64,000 nucleotides of DNA from Acidovorax temperans (lineage in GTDB: Bacteria > Pseudomonadota > Gammaproteobacteria > Burkholderiales > Burkholderiaceae_C), in assembly GCF_006716905.1 (NCBI RefSeq), contig NZ_VFPV01000004.1:310001-374000 (forward strand). The letters run 5' to 3'. A program made the position numbers and the translations under genes. Positions 36,174 through 47,025 of this stretch are shown one piece after another (within the stretch, counting starts at the first letter, position 1; each line of letters starts with the position of its first letter). Below the pieces are notes generated by a model, which was not told the DNA's origin, did no database searches, and saw only the letters and a list, made by a program, of their open reading frames with translations.

Positions 36174-37719
36174 ATGAAGAGGGTGATCACCATGGACATG
36201 ATTGGCAAGATACGGCGGATGCATCGCCGGGACAAGAAGACGAAGCGGGAGATATCGAGGGCCACGGGCCTGTCGCGCAACACGGTGGCCAAGTGGCTGG
36301 ACGAGGCGCAGCCGGTCGAGCCCAAGTACCGCCGGGAGGCAGCGAAGGCGACCAAGCTGTCGGCGCACGAGGCGGAGCTCAAGCAAGCCTTGAAGGCCGA
36401 TGCCAAGCGGCCCAAGAAGGAGCGGCGCACGGCCAAGGCCTTGTTCACGCAGATCAAGGCAGCGGGCTACGAAGGTGGCTACACGCGGGTGACGGACTTC
36501 ATCCGCGAGTGGCGCCAAGGTGAAGGCCAACAGGCGGCCTGCAAGGCCTTCGTGCCATTGACCTTCGAGCTTGGCGAGGCCTTCCAGTTCGACTGGAGCG
36601 AAGACGGCTTGCTGGTGGGCGGGGTGTACTACCGCATGCAGGTCTCGCACATGAAGCTGTGTGCCAGTGGGGCCTTCTGGCTGGTGGCCTACCCCAGCCA
36701 AGGCCACGAGATGCTGTTCGATGCGCACACCCGCAGCTTTGCAGCGCTGGGTGGCGTGGCACGCCGTGGCATCTACGACAACATGAAGACGGCGGTCGAC
36801 AAAGTCAAGAAGGGCAAAGGCCGCGTGGTCAATGCGCGCTTTGCAGCCATGTGCGCGCACTATCTGTTCGACCCTGATTTTTGCAACCGTGCCAGCGGCT
36901 GGGAGAAGGGGCGCGTGGAGAAGGATGTGCAAGACAGCCGCCGTCGCATCTGGGTGGAGGCGGGGCAACGGCGCTTTGGCAGCTTTACCGAGCTCAATGC
37001 GTGGCTGGGCGAGCGCTGCCGGGCTCTGTGGCGAGAGCTGCGCCACCCACAGCACAAAGCGTTCAGCATCGCCGAGATGCTGGAGCTGGAGCAAAGCCAC
37101 CTGATGCCGATGCCGGTGGCCTTTGATGGCTATGTTGAGAACCCGGCCAAGGTGAGCAGCACCTGCCTGGTGACGGTGGCGCGCAACCGCTACTCGGTGC
37201 CCTGCGAATGGGCGGGGCAAATGGTCAGCACACACCTGTACCCGGCGCAGATCGTGGTGGTGGCCGGCGATGCTATGGTGGCCACGCACGAGCGCCTGAG
37301 CGATCGCAACCAGACCCGCTACGACTGGCAGCATTACGTGCCGCTGATCGAGCGCAAGCCGGGCGCGCTGCGCAACGGCGCGCCCTTTGCAGACCTGCCC
37401 GAGCCATTGCAGCGCATGCGCAAAGGCTTGCTGCACCAGGAGGGGGGGCGACAGGGTGATGGCGCAGGTACTGGCCGAGGTGCCCAAGCAAGGGCTGGAC
37501 GCCGTGCTGGTGGCGGTGGAGTTGGCCCTGGAGAGTGCGCCGCCATCGGGGCGGGTGAGCACCGAGCACGTCATCAACGTGCTCGGCCGCCTGCAAGCGC
37601 AGCCCCTGCCCGAGACGGTTGCGACCAACCTGCAAGTGAGCCAGACACCCCTGGCCGACACGGCGCGCTATGACAGCCTGCGCGCTGGCAGCGACATGCA
37701 GGAGGCCGATCATGCGTGA
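36174..37719 (+). pseudogene. istA: IS21 transposase IstA, frame broken at a G7 run (copy 1)
   Basis: The frame encodes an IS21 transposase: helix-turn-helix KREISRATGLSRNTVAKWL, then a DDE core with FQFDWSEDGLLVGG and RGIYDNMKTAVDKVKKGKGR. At 37439-37449 a run of seven G puts the reading frame out: translation would continue as an Arg/Gly-rich nonsense tail to 37673. The proper C-terminus (DRVMAQVLAEVPKQGLDAVLVAVELAL to EADHA) lies in the next frame and ends at 37719. Six G would restore it. Both copies share the seven G. TTG 36159, GTG 36183 and ATG 36192 are alternative starts. Confidence 0.85.
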
Positions 37720-38497
37720 GCTGGACAAGGAGTTCAAAGAGCTGCGCCTGTACGGCATGGCCGGGGCCTGGGAGGACCTGGTCAAGCAAGGCGGCCAAGC
37801 CACACTGGAGAGCTCGCGCTGGCTGCTGGAGCACCTGCTGCAAGCGGAAGTCACGGACAGGGCCATGCGCTCGGTGAGCTACCAAATGCACACGGCCAAG
37901 TTCCCCGTGCACCGCGACCTGGCGGGCTTCGACTTCGAATGCTCGCCGGTGGACAGAAAGCTCATCGAACAACTGGCCAGCATGGCGTTCACCGAGCAGG
38001 CGCACAACGTGGTGCTGGTGGGTGGCCCCGGCACGGGCAAGACGCATCTGGCCACGGCCATCGGCGTGGCGGGCATCACGCGCCATGGCTCACGCGTGCG
38101 GTTTTACTCCACGGTGGATCTGGTCAACGCACTGGAGCAGGAGAAGGCCCAAGGCAAGGCAGGCCGCATCGCAGCGAGCTTGCAGCGCATGGACCTGGTC
38201 ATCCTTGATGAGCTGGGCTACCTGCCCTTCAGCCAGGCAGGCGGCGCCTTGCTGTTCCACCTGCTGAGCAAGCTCTACGAGCAGACCAGCGTGATGATCA
38301 CCACCAACCTGGACTTCAAGGAATGGTCCAGCGTGTTCGGCGACGCCAAGATGACCACGGCACTGCTGGATCGACTCACGCACCACTGCCACATCGTCGA
38401 GACGGGCAACGAGTCCCACAGGTTCATGCACAGCACAGCCGTGGCCAAGAAACGCATCAAGGCACGCGAACAGGCCAAGAAGGCTGAGCCGTTCTGA
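37712..38497 (+). CDS. istB: IS21 helper ATPase IstB (copy 1)
   Basis: This 261-residue AAA+ ATPase has Walker [12 protein letters not shown], Walker [18 protein letters not shown] and a sensor region. IstB selects the target and activates IstA. Its ATG overlaps the true end of istA by 8 nt (ATGCGTGA), which supports the frame-corrected istA. It is intact. Confidence 0.96.
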   Translation: MRELDKEFKELRLYGMAGAWEDLVKQGGQATLESSRWLLEHLLQAEVTDRAMRSVSYQMHTAKFPVHRDLAGFDFECSPVDRKLIEQLASMAFTEQAHNVVLVGGPGTGKTHLATAIGVAGITRHGSRVRFYSTVDLVNALEQEKAQGKAGRIAASLQRMDLVILDELGYLPFSQAGGALLFHLLSKLYEQTSVMITTNLDFKEWSSVFGDAKMTTALLDRLTHHCHIVETGNESHRFMHSTAVAKKRIKAREQAKKAEPF

Positions 38498-38794
38498 GCG
38501 GTTCAAGGGCAAGCCGCTACGGGCTTCGCCCTGCGCGGCTTGCCCTCAACGGACGACCACCGAGCTCGATCACCAAGGAGACCAAAACCGACCCAAGGCA
38601 CTACACTTATCCACAGCCGACCTTCACAGGTTGGCCATTAGCCCTGGCTCAAAATTCAATCGGCACGGTGGCTCAATTTTGAATCGGCGCCAACACCGTC
38701 ATTCATCGGCGGCTGGACTATCCCCTGTAGAGTTCGAACAGCGACATTCCCAACGGCTCAAAAGTGTCTAGGAATACCGGGGCGATTCATTCAG

Positions 38795-40982
38795 CTAGTT
38801 CAGGTTCGAATGTTCTTGCGCTACAACTGGATCAAGCTGCTCAAGCAATACCTCAATGGGGTGGCGAAATTTGCGGGCCCTTATTCGCTCTACCTGACTT
38901 CTGCACGAGTAACCCGTGGCAAGAATTTCGTCATCGTTCTCTTGGTCGAGCATTGGTCCCCAGGACTGCTCAAAAATAATTTTCGATGTTTCAAGATTGC
39001 GCGCTTCATGTCCATAAGTCCCAGACATACCGCAGCACCCTATTTCTTGAACTCTGAGCTGTAGGCCGACACGATTGAATACCTGAACCCAATCGGCAGA
39101 GCTACCTACGACATTGGTCTTTTCGGTGCAGTGAGGGGCCAGGCGATAAGTGCGCGTGTGAGTGGACGGAGTTGTTTGTGGAAGTTCCTGAAGTAACCAC
39201 TCTTGCGGAAGCAGCACAGACGGTACGTTACGAAGACCAGAGACTTTCAGGTACTCCTGCCGGTACACCAGTGTCATGGCGGGGTCTAAGCCAACTAATT
39301 TCACCCCGGTTTCAGCGATGGCGCTGAGTGTTTCGGAGTTTCTTATCGCGGCTCGATTGAATGCCGGAAGGAACCCTTGCACTTGAAGCGGTTTGCCATT
39401 GGGGAGAAAGGGAGCCAGGAAAACTTTGTACCCAAGGCGGGCGGCAAGCTCAACAAACTGTGCTGCCAGCGGTGTCTCGAAATACCGTGTGAATGCATCT
39501 TGGACAAATACAACGCTCTTCCGTAGCTCTTCTTTGGACATGGCCGCGAAAGCCTCTGGCGATGCGATACGGACATCCCAGGCTTTAGTTGCACTACCCC
39601 AGTCGTACTCACTGAGTAATGGGCTATCCACCATGCCCGCGTAGCGCTCCAGCAGTCGCTGCGCCGTTTTCGATGTCATGATTCCGTTGTATACCTTTGG
39701 AAGCCTTGAAAGATACGGAACGGAATACTCGAGTGAGCCTATGAGGTAGTCCTTGAGCGGGCGCAGGTAGCGTTGGTGATAGAGGGCGAGGAAGCGTGAG
39801 CGAAACTCTGGAACGCTGACCTTGACCGGGCATTGGCCTGCGCAAGACTTGCACGCCAGACATCCCGCCATGGCGTTGTAAACCTCGTGTGAGAAATCTG
39901 TATCCTTGCTGCTTTGCAGCGCACGAGAATTCTTCCATCGACTAATAAAGCTTCGGATGAAAGGGAGCTGCTGCTTTTCTGCCTCCAGCACATCAATGCC
40001 CGCAGCACCCTGAAGTCTCAACCATTCTCGAATAAGTGAAGCCCGCCCCTTTGGCGAGTGGACTCGTTCTCGAGTGGCTTTCCAAGATGGACACATGGCA
40101 TCGTTAGGGTCGAAGTTGTAGCATGCCCCGTTGCCGTTGCATTTGAGGGCATTGCCATAGCTCTCCCAGACGCGCTCATCAATCTGCCGGTCGAGCTGGC
40201 CACGCATTGGAACTTCATCGACTTTCAGAAGCTGTTCTGACGATTCTTTTGGTGTCGCAATTTTCCCTGGGTTTAGCTGATTGAATGGGTCAAATACAGC
40301 TTTCAGTTCTTGAAGAGATGAGTAGAGTTCTCCAAAGAACTTAGGTGCAAACTCAGACCGCATACCTTTACCGTGCTCGCCCCAAAGCAGGCCTCCGTAC
40401 TTGTGAGTGAGCTGGGCTACGCCTTCCGAGATGGGGCGAATCAACGCGGCATCTCTTTCCAACTTCATGTCCAGAATTGGGCGAACGTGTAGCACGCCAG
40501 CATCCACATGGCCAAACATCCCATATTCAAGGTTGTGGCTGTCAAGCAGAGCTCTGAACTCGGCAATGTAGTCGGCAAGGTGTTCTGGAGGGACCGCGGT
40601 GTCCTCTACGAATGGTTGAGGTCTGGCTTCACCATCAACTGCGCCGAGTAAGCCGACAGCTCGTTTGCGCATGCCATAGACAGCGCTGACGGCCTCAGAG
40701 CCCTTCGCTAAGGTATGTCCTAGCCTGGCAACGCTCTTGTCATCTTGAAGGTGGTGAATGAATCTCTCGACACGCTGAGATAGTTCCGTTGGGTCATCAC
40801 CACTGAACTCGACTAGATTGATGCCGAGGGTCGTCTCATCTTCATGTTCAGGGAAATAGGTGGAGACGTTTTGCCAGACGATGTCCTTCATGGCAAGCAT
40901 CAACACTTTTGAGTCCACTGTTTCAATGGAAAGTGGGTTGTGCGCCATCAATGCCTGTGCGTCGCGCAATGCCTCCATAAAT
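38795..40982 (-). pseudogene. ydiJ: YdiJ-like D-2-hydroxyglutarate dehydrogenase, 5' end lost to IS21
   Basis: About 729 C-terminal residues remain of a protein normally near 1000. What is left is the end of the FAD-linked oxidase part (EYGMFGHVDAGVLHVRPILDMK, LLWGEHGKGMRSEFAP, FDPFNQLNPGKI) and the iron-sulfur part, with CNGNGACYNF, MAGCLACKSCAGQCPVKV and a CCG-type motif IGCCGMSGTYGHE. The N-terminal FAD-binding domain is missing because the IS21 end cuts the gene at 40982/40983; no start codon remains in host sequence. GC content appears lower than in the surrounding core genes, which suggests foreign origin. Confidence 0.85.
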
Positions 40983-41180
40983 TGTTGGCGCCGATTCAAA
41001 ATTGAGCCACCGTGCCGATTGAATTTTGAGCCAGGGCTAATGGCCAACCTGTGAAGGTCGGCTGTGGATAAGTGTAGTGCCTTGGGTCGGTTTTGGTCTC
41101 CTTGGTGATCGAGCTCGGTGGTCGTCCGTTGAGGGCAAGCCGCGCAGGGCGAAGCCCGTAGCGGCTTGCCCTTGAACCGC

Positions 41181-41966
41181 TCAGAACGGCTCAGCCTTCT
41201 TGGCCTGTTCGCGTGCCTTGATGCGTTTCTTGGCCACGGCTGTGCTGTGCATGAACCTGTGGGACTCGTTGCCCGTCTCGACGATGTGGCAGTGGTGCGT
41301 GAGTCGATCCAGCAGTGCCGTGGTCATCTTGGCGTCGCCGAACACGCTGGACCATTCCTTGAAGTCCAGGTTGGTGGTGATCATCACGCTGGTCTGCTCG
41401 TAGAGCTTGCTCAGCAGGTGGAACAGCAAGGCGCCGCCTGCCTGGCTGAAGGGCAGGTAGCCCAGCTCATCAAGGATGACCAGGTCCATGCGCTGCAAGC
41501 TCGCTGCGATGCGGCCTGCCTTGCCTTGGGCCTTCTCCTGCTCCAGTGCGTTGACCAGATCCACCGTGGAGTAAAACCGCACGCGTGAGCCATGGCGCGT
41601 GATGCCCGCCACGCCGATGGCCGTGGCCAGATGCGTCTTGCCCGTGCCGGGGCCACCCACCAGCACCACGTTGTGCGCCTGCTCGGTGAACGCCATGCTG
41701 GCCAGTTGTTCGATGAGCTTTCTGTCCACCGGCGAGCATTCGAAGTCGAAGCCCGCCAGGTCGCGGTGCACGGGGAACTTGGCCGTGTGCATTTGGTAGC
41801 TCACCGAGCGCATGGCCCTGTCCGTGACTTCCGCTTGCAGCAGGTGCTCCAGCAGCCAGCGCGAGCTCTCCAGTGTGGCTTGGCCGCCTTGCTTGACCAG
41901 GTCCTCCCAGGCCCCGGCCATGCCGTACAGGCGCAGCTCTTTGAACTCCTTGTCCAGCTCACGCAT
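41181..41966 (-). CDS. istB: IS21 helper ATPase IstB (copy 2)
   Basis: Its translation is identical to copy 1, including Walker [12 protein letters not shown] and the 8-nt overlap with the true istA end. It is intact. Confidence 0.96.
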   Translation of the reverse strand: MRELDKEFKELRLYGMAGAWEDLVKQGGQATLESSRWLLEHLLQAEVTDRAMRSVSYQMHTAKFPVHRDLAGFDFECSPVDRKLIEQLASMAFTEQAHNVVLVGGPGTGKTHLATAIGVAGITRHGSRVRFYSTVDLVNALEQEKAQGKAGRIAASLQRMDLVILDELGYLPFSQAGGALLFHLLSKLYEQTSVMITTNLDFKEWSSVFGDAKMTTALLDRLTHHCHIVETGNESHRFMHSTAVAKKRIKAREQAKKAEPF

Positions 41967-43504
41967 GATCGGCCTCCTGCATGTCGCTGCCAGCGCGCAG
42001 GCTGTCATAGCGCGCCGTGTCGGCCAGGGGTGTCTGGCTCACTTGCAGGTTGGTCGCAACCGTCTCGGGCAGGGGCTGCGCTTGCAGGCGGCCGAGCACG
42101 TTGATGACGTGCTCGGTGCTCACCCGCCCCGATGGCGGCGCACTCTCCAGGGCCAACTCCACCGCCACCAGCACGGCGTCCAGCCCTTGCTTGGGCACCT
42201 CGGCCAGTACCTGCGCCATCACCCTGTCGCCCCCCCTCCTGGTGCAGCAAGCCTTTGCGCATGCGCTGCAATGGCTCGGGCAGGTCTGCAAAGGGCGCGC
42301 CGTTGCGCAGCGCGCCCGGCTTGCGCTCGATCAGCGGCACGTAATGCTGCCAGTCGTAGCGGGTCTGGTTGCGATCGCTCAGGCGCTCGTGCGTGGCCAC
42401 CATAGCATCGCCGGCCACCACCACGATCTGCGCCGGGTACAGGTGTGTGCTGACCATTTGCCCCGCCCATTCGCAGGGCACCGAGTAGCGGTTGCGCGCC
42501 ACCGTCACCAGGCAGGTGCTGCTCACCTTGGCCGGGTTCTCAACATAGCCATCAAAGGCCACCGGCATCGGCATCAGGTGGCTTTGCTCCAGCTCCAGCA
42601 TCTCGGCGATGCTGAACGCTTTGTGCTGTGGGTGGCGCAGCTCTCGCCACAGAGCCCGGCAGCGCTCGCCCAGCCACGCATTGAGCTCGGTAAAGCTGCC
42701 AAAGCGCCGTTGCCCCGCCTCCACCCAGATGCGACGGCGGCTGTCTTGCACATCCTTCTCCACGCGCCCCTTCTCCCAGCCGCTGGCACGGTTGCAAAAA
42801 TCAGGGTCGAACAGATAGTGCGCGCACATGGCTGCAAAGCGCGCATTGACCACGCGGCCTTTGCCCTTCTTGACTTTGTCGACCGCCGTCTTCATGTTGT
42901 CGTAGATGCCACGGCGTGCCACGCCACCCAGCGCTGCAAAGCTGCGGGTGTGCGCATCGAACAGCATCTCGTGGCCTTGGCTGGGGTAGGCCACCAGCCA
43001 GAAGGCCCCACTGGCACACAGCTTCATGTGCGAGACCTGCATGCGGTAGTACACCCCGCCCACCAGCAAGCCGTCTTCGCTCCAGTCGAACTGGAAGGCC
43101 TCGCCAAGCTCGAAGGTCAATGGCACGAAGGCCTTGCAGGCCGCCTGTTGGCCTTCACCTTGGCGCCACTCGCGGATGAAGTCCGTCACCCGCGTGTAGC
43201 CACCTTCGTAGCCCGCTGCCTTGATCTGCGTGAACAAGGCCTTGGCCGTGCGCCGCTCCTTCTTGGGCCGCTTGGCATCGGCCTTCAAGGCTTGCTTGAG
43301 CTCCGCCTCGTGCGCCGACAGCTTGGTCGCCTTCGCTGCCTCCCGGCGGTACTTGGGCTCGACCGGCTGCGCCTCGTCCAGCCACTTGGCCACCGTGTTG
43401 CGCGACAGGCCCGTGGCCCTCGATATCTCCCGCTTCGTCTTCTTGTCCCGGCGATGCATCCGCCGTATCTTGCCAATCATGTCCATGGTGATCACCCTCT
43501 TCAT
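41959..43504 (-). pseudogene. istA: IS21 transposase IstA, same G7 frame break (copy 2)
   Basis: The sequence matches copy 1, including the seven-G run (here read as seven C at about 42229-42239) that separates the main frame from the last 90 or so residues. A shared lesion means the element spread either after the change or despite it, for example by slippage or with helper protein from elsewhere. Confidence 0.85.
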
Positions 43505-43603
43505 TCCCTTGCTGCACAAAACAGCAGGGTAGGTAAAACACCTGGCTCAGTTTTAGGTCGGCATCACACCAAAAAGTGGCTCAGTTTTCGGTCGGCGTCA
43601 ACA

Positions 43604-44611
43604 GGTGGTGCCAAAACCGTGCCCGTTATGAAGGCGGCGCATCACAGCGCCCTTACCGTTCTCGAAGCAGGGCGTGATCTTGGCAATCGTGACGTCCCCT
43701 TCCCGAAAGTAGGTGTAGCCAGACTCCACTTCACCGATGGGCCGTGTGCGATCCAGATTCAGGGTGCCATCGTCGCCAACTGCCTCCATCGGCAAAAACG
43801 ACACCTCAGTTTCCCGCAGCAGATGGCTCACTTCCGATTTAGATGGATTCAGCGTTGTTACGTTGCGTAATCGCATAACCTCCCAATGCGCCGGCACCTC
43901 CCCCAGCCACTCTACGCCCGAGTCTTTCATCGGCACGTTCGGGTCCAGCCCCTTGGTCACGGCGTGGGAGATGACGGCTTGGCACTTTTCTTGCAGCAAC
44001 GCGATCAGCTTTTCCTGCTCGGCCACCAGCGCGTCGATCTTGGCAGTTTCGTGGTCGAGGAATTCGATGAGCGCAGCCTGCTCTTCGATCGGCGGAACTA
44101 TCATGGGCAGGCTGGTCACATCGGCCAAACTCAGTTGAACCTTTGTTCCACCATACCCGGTCGTTTCCAGATGGGTTTTGCCCACGTGGGAAATTGCGAC
44201 GTAAGCTAACCACTCCGAGAGGCATTGCTTTTTGCTAGGTCGTACTAACGCAACGTGCTGGCTCACAAAAGCCCGGCCAAGCCCTGCCGGGACGACAGCA
44301 ACAGACCCCAGGTAAGCTGTGATCGAAAACAGAATGTCGTCCGCTTGAACTTGGGTTCTATCAACTTCTGCGCCATCTGGCACAACCACCCTCTGGGTAT
44401 CAGACAGATCCAGACGAATGCTGTCGCGTGTCAGATTCCCAATCCGTAAGAACAGATCGCCTTCATCCGCGTAGTTCTCCGCCCAACCCCTTGCGCCACT
44501 GGTAACGAATTCAATATCGCGTTTGAGGGGCATCACGAGCCAATGCTCCGGTACCAGCCCCAGCCACTCCACCCCACTGTCCTTGTACTCCGGGTATCGC
44601 GGAAAACTCAT
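43604..44611 (-). pseudogene. hsdS: Type I restriction specificity subunit HsdS, 3' end lost to IS21
   Basis: About 335 residues remain. The first target-recognition domain starts YKDSGVEWLGLVPEHW, followed by the conserved helical spacer (PPIEEQAALIEFLDHETAKIDALVAEQEKLIALLQEK). The second domain starts MKDSGVEWLGEVPAHWEVMRLRNVTTLNP and breaks off at GFGTT where IS21 begins. Normal HsdS is about 400-450 residues, so part of the second domain and the last spacer are gone. It overlaps hsdM by 4 nt (ATGA). No hsdR is found in the window; it may have stood downstream and been lost. Confidence 0.9.
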
Positions 44612-46353
44612 GCCGAAAGCCCCTTGATCATTTCCAGGATGCGGTCAGTGGTCTGCTTGAGTTCTGCATCAATCTCGGACAGCGGACGCGGGGGCTTGAA
44701 AACATAGAAGTGCCGATTGAACGGGATTTCGTAGCCCACCTTGGTCTTGTCAGGGTCGATCCAAGCGTCAGGAGCGCGGGGCAAGACTTCACGCTTGAAG
44801 TAGTCGGTCACGTCTTCACTCAGGGGCACGTTCTCAGTATCACGCAGGGCGCTATCGGGCTGTGGCTTGCCCTTTTGCTTGCCCTTGAGACCCAGCACCA
44901 CGTTACCCGATTCATCGCGCAGCGGGCGCTCAACAGTGATGCTGTGGTATCCGAAGGCTTCATTGTCAAAGATGCGACTGATGGGGGTGCCATCGTCTTC
45001 CTTGGCTTCCACAAAATCGCCAAAAAGGCGGGTGATGCGATCTATGTGAGCGTCGCTCAACTCCTTGCGCTTGCTGCCCAGGCTCTTGCGCATCTTCTGC
45101 CACATGCTGGATGCGTCGATCAGCTGCACCTTACCTTTACGCGCATCAGGCTTGCGGTTGCTGATGATCCAGACGTAGGTGGCAATGCCGGTGTTGTAGA
45201 ACATGTCGATGGGCAGTCCGACGATTGCCTCCAACAGATCGTTTTCCAGCACGTAGCGGCGAATCTCGGATTCGCCCGAGCCCGCGCCGCCGGTAAACAG
45301 TGGTGACCCATTGAGCACGATGCCGAAGCGGCTGCCGCCCTCCTGCGTTGGACGCATCTTGGCGATCAGGTGCAGCAGGAAGAGCATGGAGCCGTCGGAC
45401 ACACGCGGCAGGCCCGGGCCGAAACGGCCGTTGTAGCCCTGCTGCTCGTGCTCCTTGCGTACTTCCTTCTCGACCTTCTTCCACTCCACGCCAAAGGGCG
45501 GATTGGAGAGCATGTAGTCGAACGTCTTGTGCCCGTGACCATCGTCGCTCAGCGTGTTGCCAAAAGCGATGTTGCCCACATCCTGGCCCTTGATGAGCAT
45601 GTCGGCCTTGCAGATGGCATAGGACTCTGGGTTGAGCTCCTGGCCGAACACCGTTAGACGCGCCTGTGGGTTGTGCTCCGCCAGGTATTCGCCCGCCACA
45701 CTGAGCATGCCGCCGGTGCCGGCCGTGGGGTCGTAAATGGTGCGGACCACGCCGGGCTTGCTGAGGATGGCGTCGTCTTCAATGAAGATGAGGTTGACCA
45801 TGAGCCGGATGACTTCACGCGGGGTGAAGTGCTCCCCGGCGGTCTCGTTGCTGATTTCGGCGAACTTGCGGATCAGTTCCTCGAACACCAGGCCCATTTG
45901 CATGTTGCTGACCACCTCGGGGTGCAGGTCGATCTGGGCGAACTTCTCCGTCACCTGGTAGAGCAGCCCGGCCTTGGCCAGGCGCTCGACCTGGGTGTGG
46001 AATTCAAAGCGCTCGAACACGTCGCGCACGGCGGGCGAGAACGCCTGGACGTAGCTGTAGAGGTTCTGCGCGATGTAGTCCTGATCGCCCAGGAGCTTCT
46101 TGAGGTCCAGCGGCGAGGTGTTGAAGAAGCTCTGGCCCGCCTTGCGCAGCAGAAACGGCTCGGGGTTGACGCCCTGCGCCTGCTTGGCGGCCAGCTCGGC
46201 CAGCACGGCGGGTTTGGTCGATTCGAGCACGCAGTCAAGCCGGCGCAGCACGGTGAAGGGCAGGATGACCTTGCCGTAGTCGGATTGCTTGTAGTCACCA
46301 CGCAGCAGGTCGGCCACGGACCAGATGAAGGCGGAGAGGGTTTGTTGGTTCAT
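44608..46353 (-). CDS. hsdM: Type I restriction-modification methyltransferase HsdM
   Basis: This 581-residue N6-adenine methylase has an N-terminal helical domain ([38 protein letters not shown]), SAM-binding motif [15 protein letters not shown] and catalytic [10 protein letters not shown] (NPPF). A partner HsdS is truncated, so whether it still methylates is uncertain. Upstream on the same strand is a small regulator gene, probably in one transcript. Confidence 0.95.
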   Translation of the reverse strand: MNQQTLSAFIWSVADLLRGDYKQSDYGKVILPFTVLRRLDCVLESTKPAVLAELAAKQAQGVNPEPFLLRKAGQSFFNTSPLDLKKLLGDQDYIAQNLYSYVQAFSPAVRDVFERFEFHTQVERLAKAGLLYQVTEKFAQIDLHPEVVSNMQMGLVFEELIRKFAEISNETAGEHFTPREVIRLMVNLIFIEDDAILSKPGVVRTIYDPTAGTGGMLSVAGEYLAEHNPQARLTVFGQELNPESYAICKADMLIKGQDVGNIAFGNTLSDDGHGHKTFDYMLSNPPFGVEWKKVEKEVRKEHEQQGYNGRFGPGLPRVSDGSMLFLLHLIAKMRPTQEGGSRFGIVLNGSPLFTGGAGSGESEIRRYVLENDLLEAIVGLPIDMFYNTGIATYVWIISNRKPDARKGKVQLIDASSMWQKMRKSLGSKRKELSDAHIDRITRLFGDFVEAKEDDGTPISRIFDNEAFGYHSITVERPLRDESGNVVLGLKGKQKGKPQPDSALRDTENVPLSEDVTDYFKREVLPRAPDAWIDPDKTKVGYEIPFNRHFYVFKPPRPLSEIDAELKQTTDRILEMIKGLSA

Positions 46354-46415
46354 TGATGGTGGTTATACGCAGATCTCTGAGGCAATTTCGTGTTGTGCTG
46401 CAGGGGGACGGGGGG

Positions 46416-46637
46416 TCATTCTTGGACCGACGTACTGTCTGGGACGTATTCGAACAACTTACCTACCGGAACGCTGAAATAGCCGCACAAGGTGTTGATC
46501 GCATCCAGATCAACACGTGTGGCTGTCTCTTGGTAGAGCAGCGTGATCGTGTTCCTATGGAGACCAGTGTCCCGCGCAAGGTCGCTGATTTTGAGCTTTC
46601 GTTCTCCCATAAGCCTGGACAGGTGGCACTTGATCAA
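46416..46637 (-). CDS. Small Cro/C1-type helix-turn-helix regulator
   Basis: This 73-residue protein is essentially one helix-turn-helix domain (HLSRLMGERKLKISDLARDTGLHRNTITLLYQETATRVDLDAINTLCGYFSVPVGKLFEY). The start is TTG at 46637, chosen because a GGAG box lies 6 nt upstream; longer frames have no support. It lies directly upstream of hsdM and opposite the excisionase-integrase genes, so it may regulate both, similar to controller proteins of restriction systems. Confidence 0.85.
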   Translation of the reverse strand: MIKCHLSRLMGERKLKISDLARDTGLHRNTITLLYQETATRVDLDAINTLCGYFSVPVGKLFEYVPDSTSVQE

Positions 46638-46664
46638 GACATTCTCCGTGTAGAAATATCGCCC

Positions 46665-46730
46665 AGAATGACAAAAAAGCATTGACAAGGGCGATTTTGC
46701 GCTCATAATGCCATTCAGGATGACAAAAAA
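46665..46730 (+). promoter_or_regulatory. Promoter of the xis-int genes with flanking direct repeats
   Basis: TTGACA (46682-46687) and CATAAT (46704-46709) are separated by 16 bp and face the excisionase gene. The motif AG(A/G)ATGACAAAAAA occurs at 46665-46678, just upstream of -35, and at 46717-46730, just after the expected start of transcription. Two copies bracketing a promoter suggest binding sites for the adjacent regulator. Confidence 0.7.
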
Positions 46731-46785
46731 ACGCAGTGCGTGACTTTTTTGAATCCTGATTGTCCACCATCGCAAGGAGAGAGAA

Positions 46786-47025
46786 ATGACATCGTGTACC
46801 TACCTGACTACTGACGAGTTGTCTGACCGCATCAAGTACGACGCCAGGACCATCCGGGACAGGCTCAAGGACAGCGTCCTACTTGAGGGTCGGCATTACA
46901 TCCGCCCTTTCGGTGGACGCAAAACTCTCTATATCTGGGAGCACATCGAAACAGACATGACTCAGTATTCGGCCGTATGTGCAGAGGGCATACCGCTGGC
47001 CAATGGAGGTGTGATTCATGGGTAG
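46786..47025 (+). CDS. Excisionase-like DNA-binding protein
   Basis: This 79-residue protein has a winged-helix/MerR-like pattern (YLTTDELSDRIKYDARTIRDRLKDSVLLEGRHYIRPFGGRKTLYIWEHIE), common in small recombination directionality factors. A strong AAGGAGAGAG box precedes the ATG. It overlaps the integrase gene by 8 nt, which supports its role as the partner excisionase. Confidence 0.8.
   Translation: MTSCTYLTTDELSDRIKYDARTIRDRLKDSVLLEGRHYIRPFGGRKTLYIWEHIETDMTQYSAVCAEGIPLANGGVIHG

Larger units (their letters stand above)
36075..38695. mobile_element. IS21-family element, copy 1 (2621 bp, forward)
   Basis: The ends are TGTTGACGCCGA and TCGGCGCCAACA, with the internal repeated CAAAACTGAGCCA-type motifs near each end that IS21 elements use for transposase binding. 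It carries istA and istB. No matching 4-8 bp target duplication flanks it, so one side has probably been rearranged or deleted. An inverted copy occupies 40983-43603. Confidence 0.93.
40983..43603. mobile_element. IS21-family element, copy 2 (2621 bp, inverted)
   Basis: This is the same element as copy 1 in opposite orientation. The long reading frames are identical as translated, but the outer 60 bp differ at several bases near the end proximal to hsdS. It cuts ydiJ on one side and hsdS on the other. Its flanks do not share a target duplication. Confidence 0.93.

Noticed and set aside
36065..43615. Composite transposon with target duplication around the IS21 pair
   Set aside because: I compared flanks GTTGGCC, CCGTCATT, CATAAAT and GGTGGTG in direct and inverted pairings; no 4-8 bp match was found, so a simple composite insertion is not supported.
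42017..43870. 617-codon open frame on the plus strand
   Set aside because: Antisense to istA copy 2 and the end of hsdS; its mirror occurs opposite istA copy 1.
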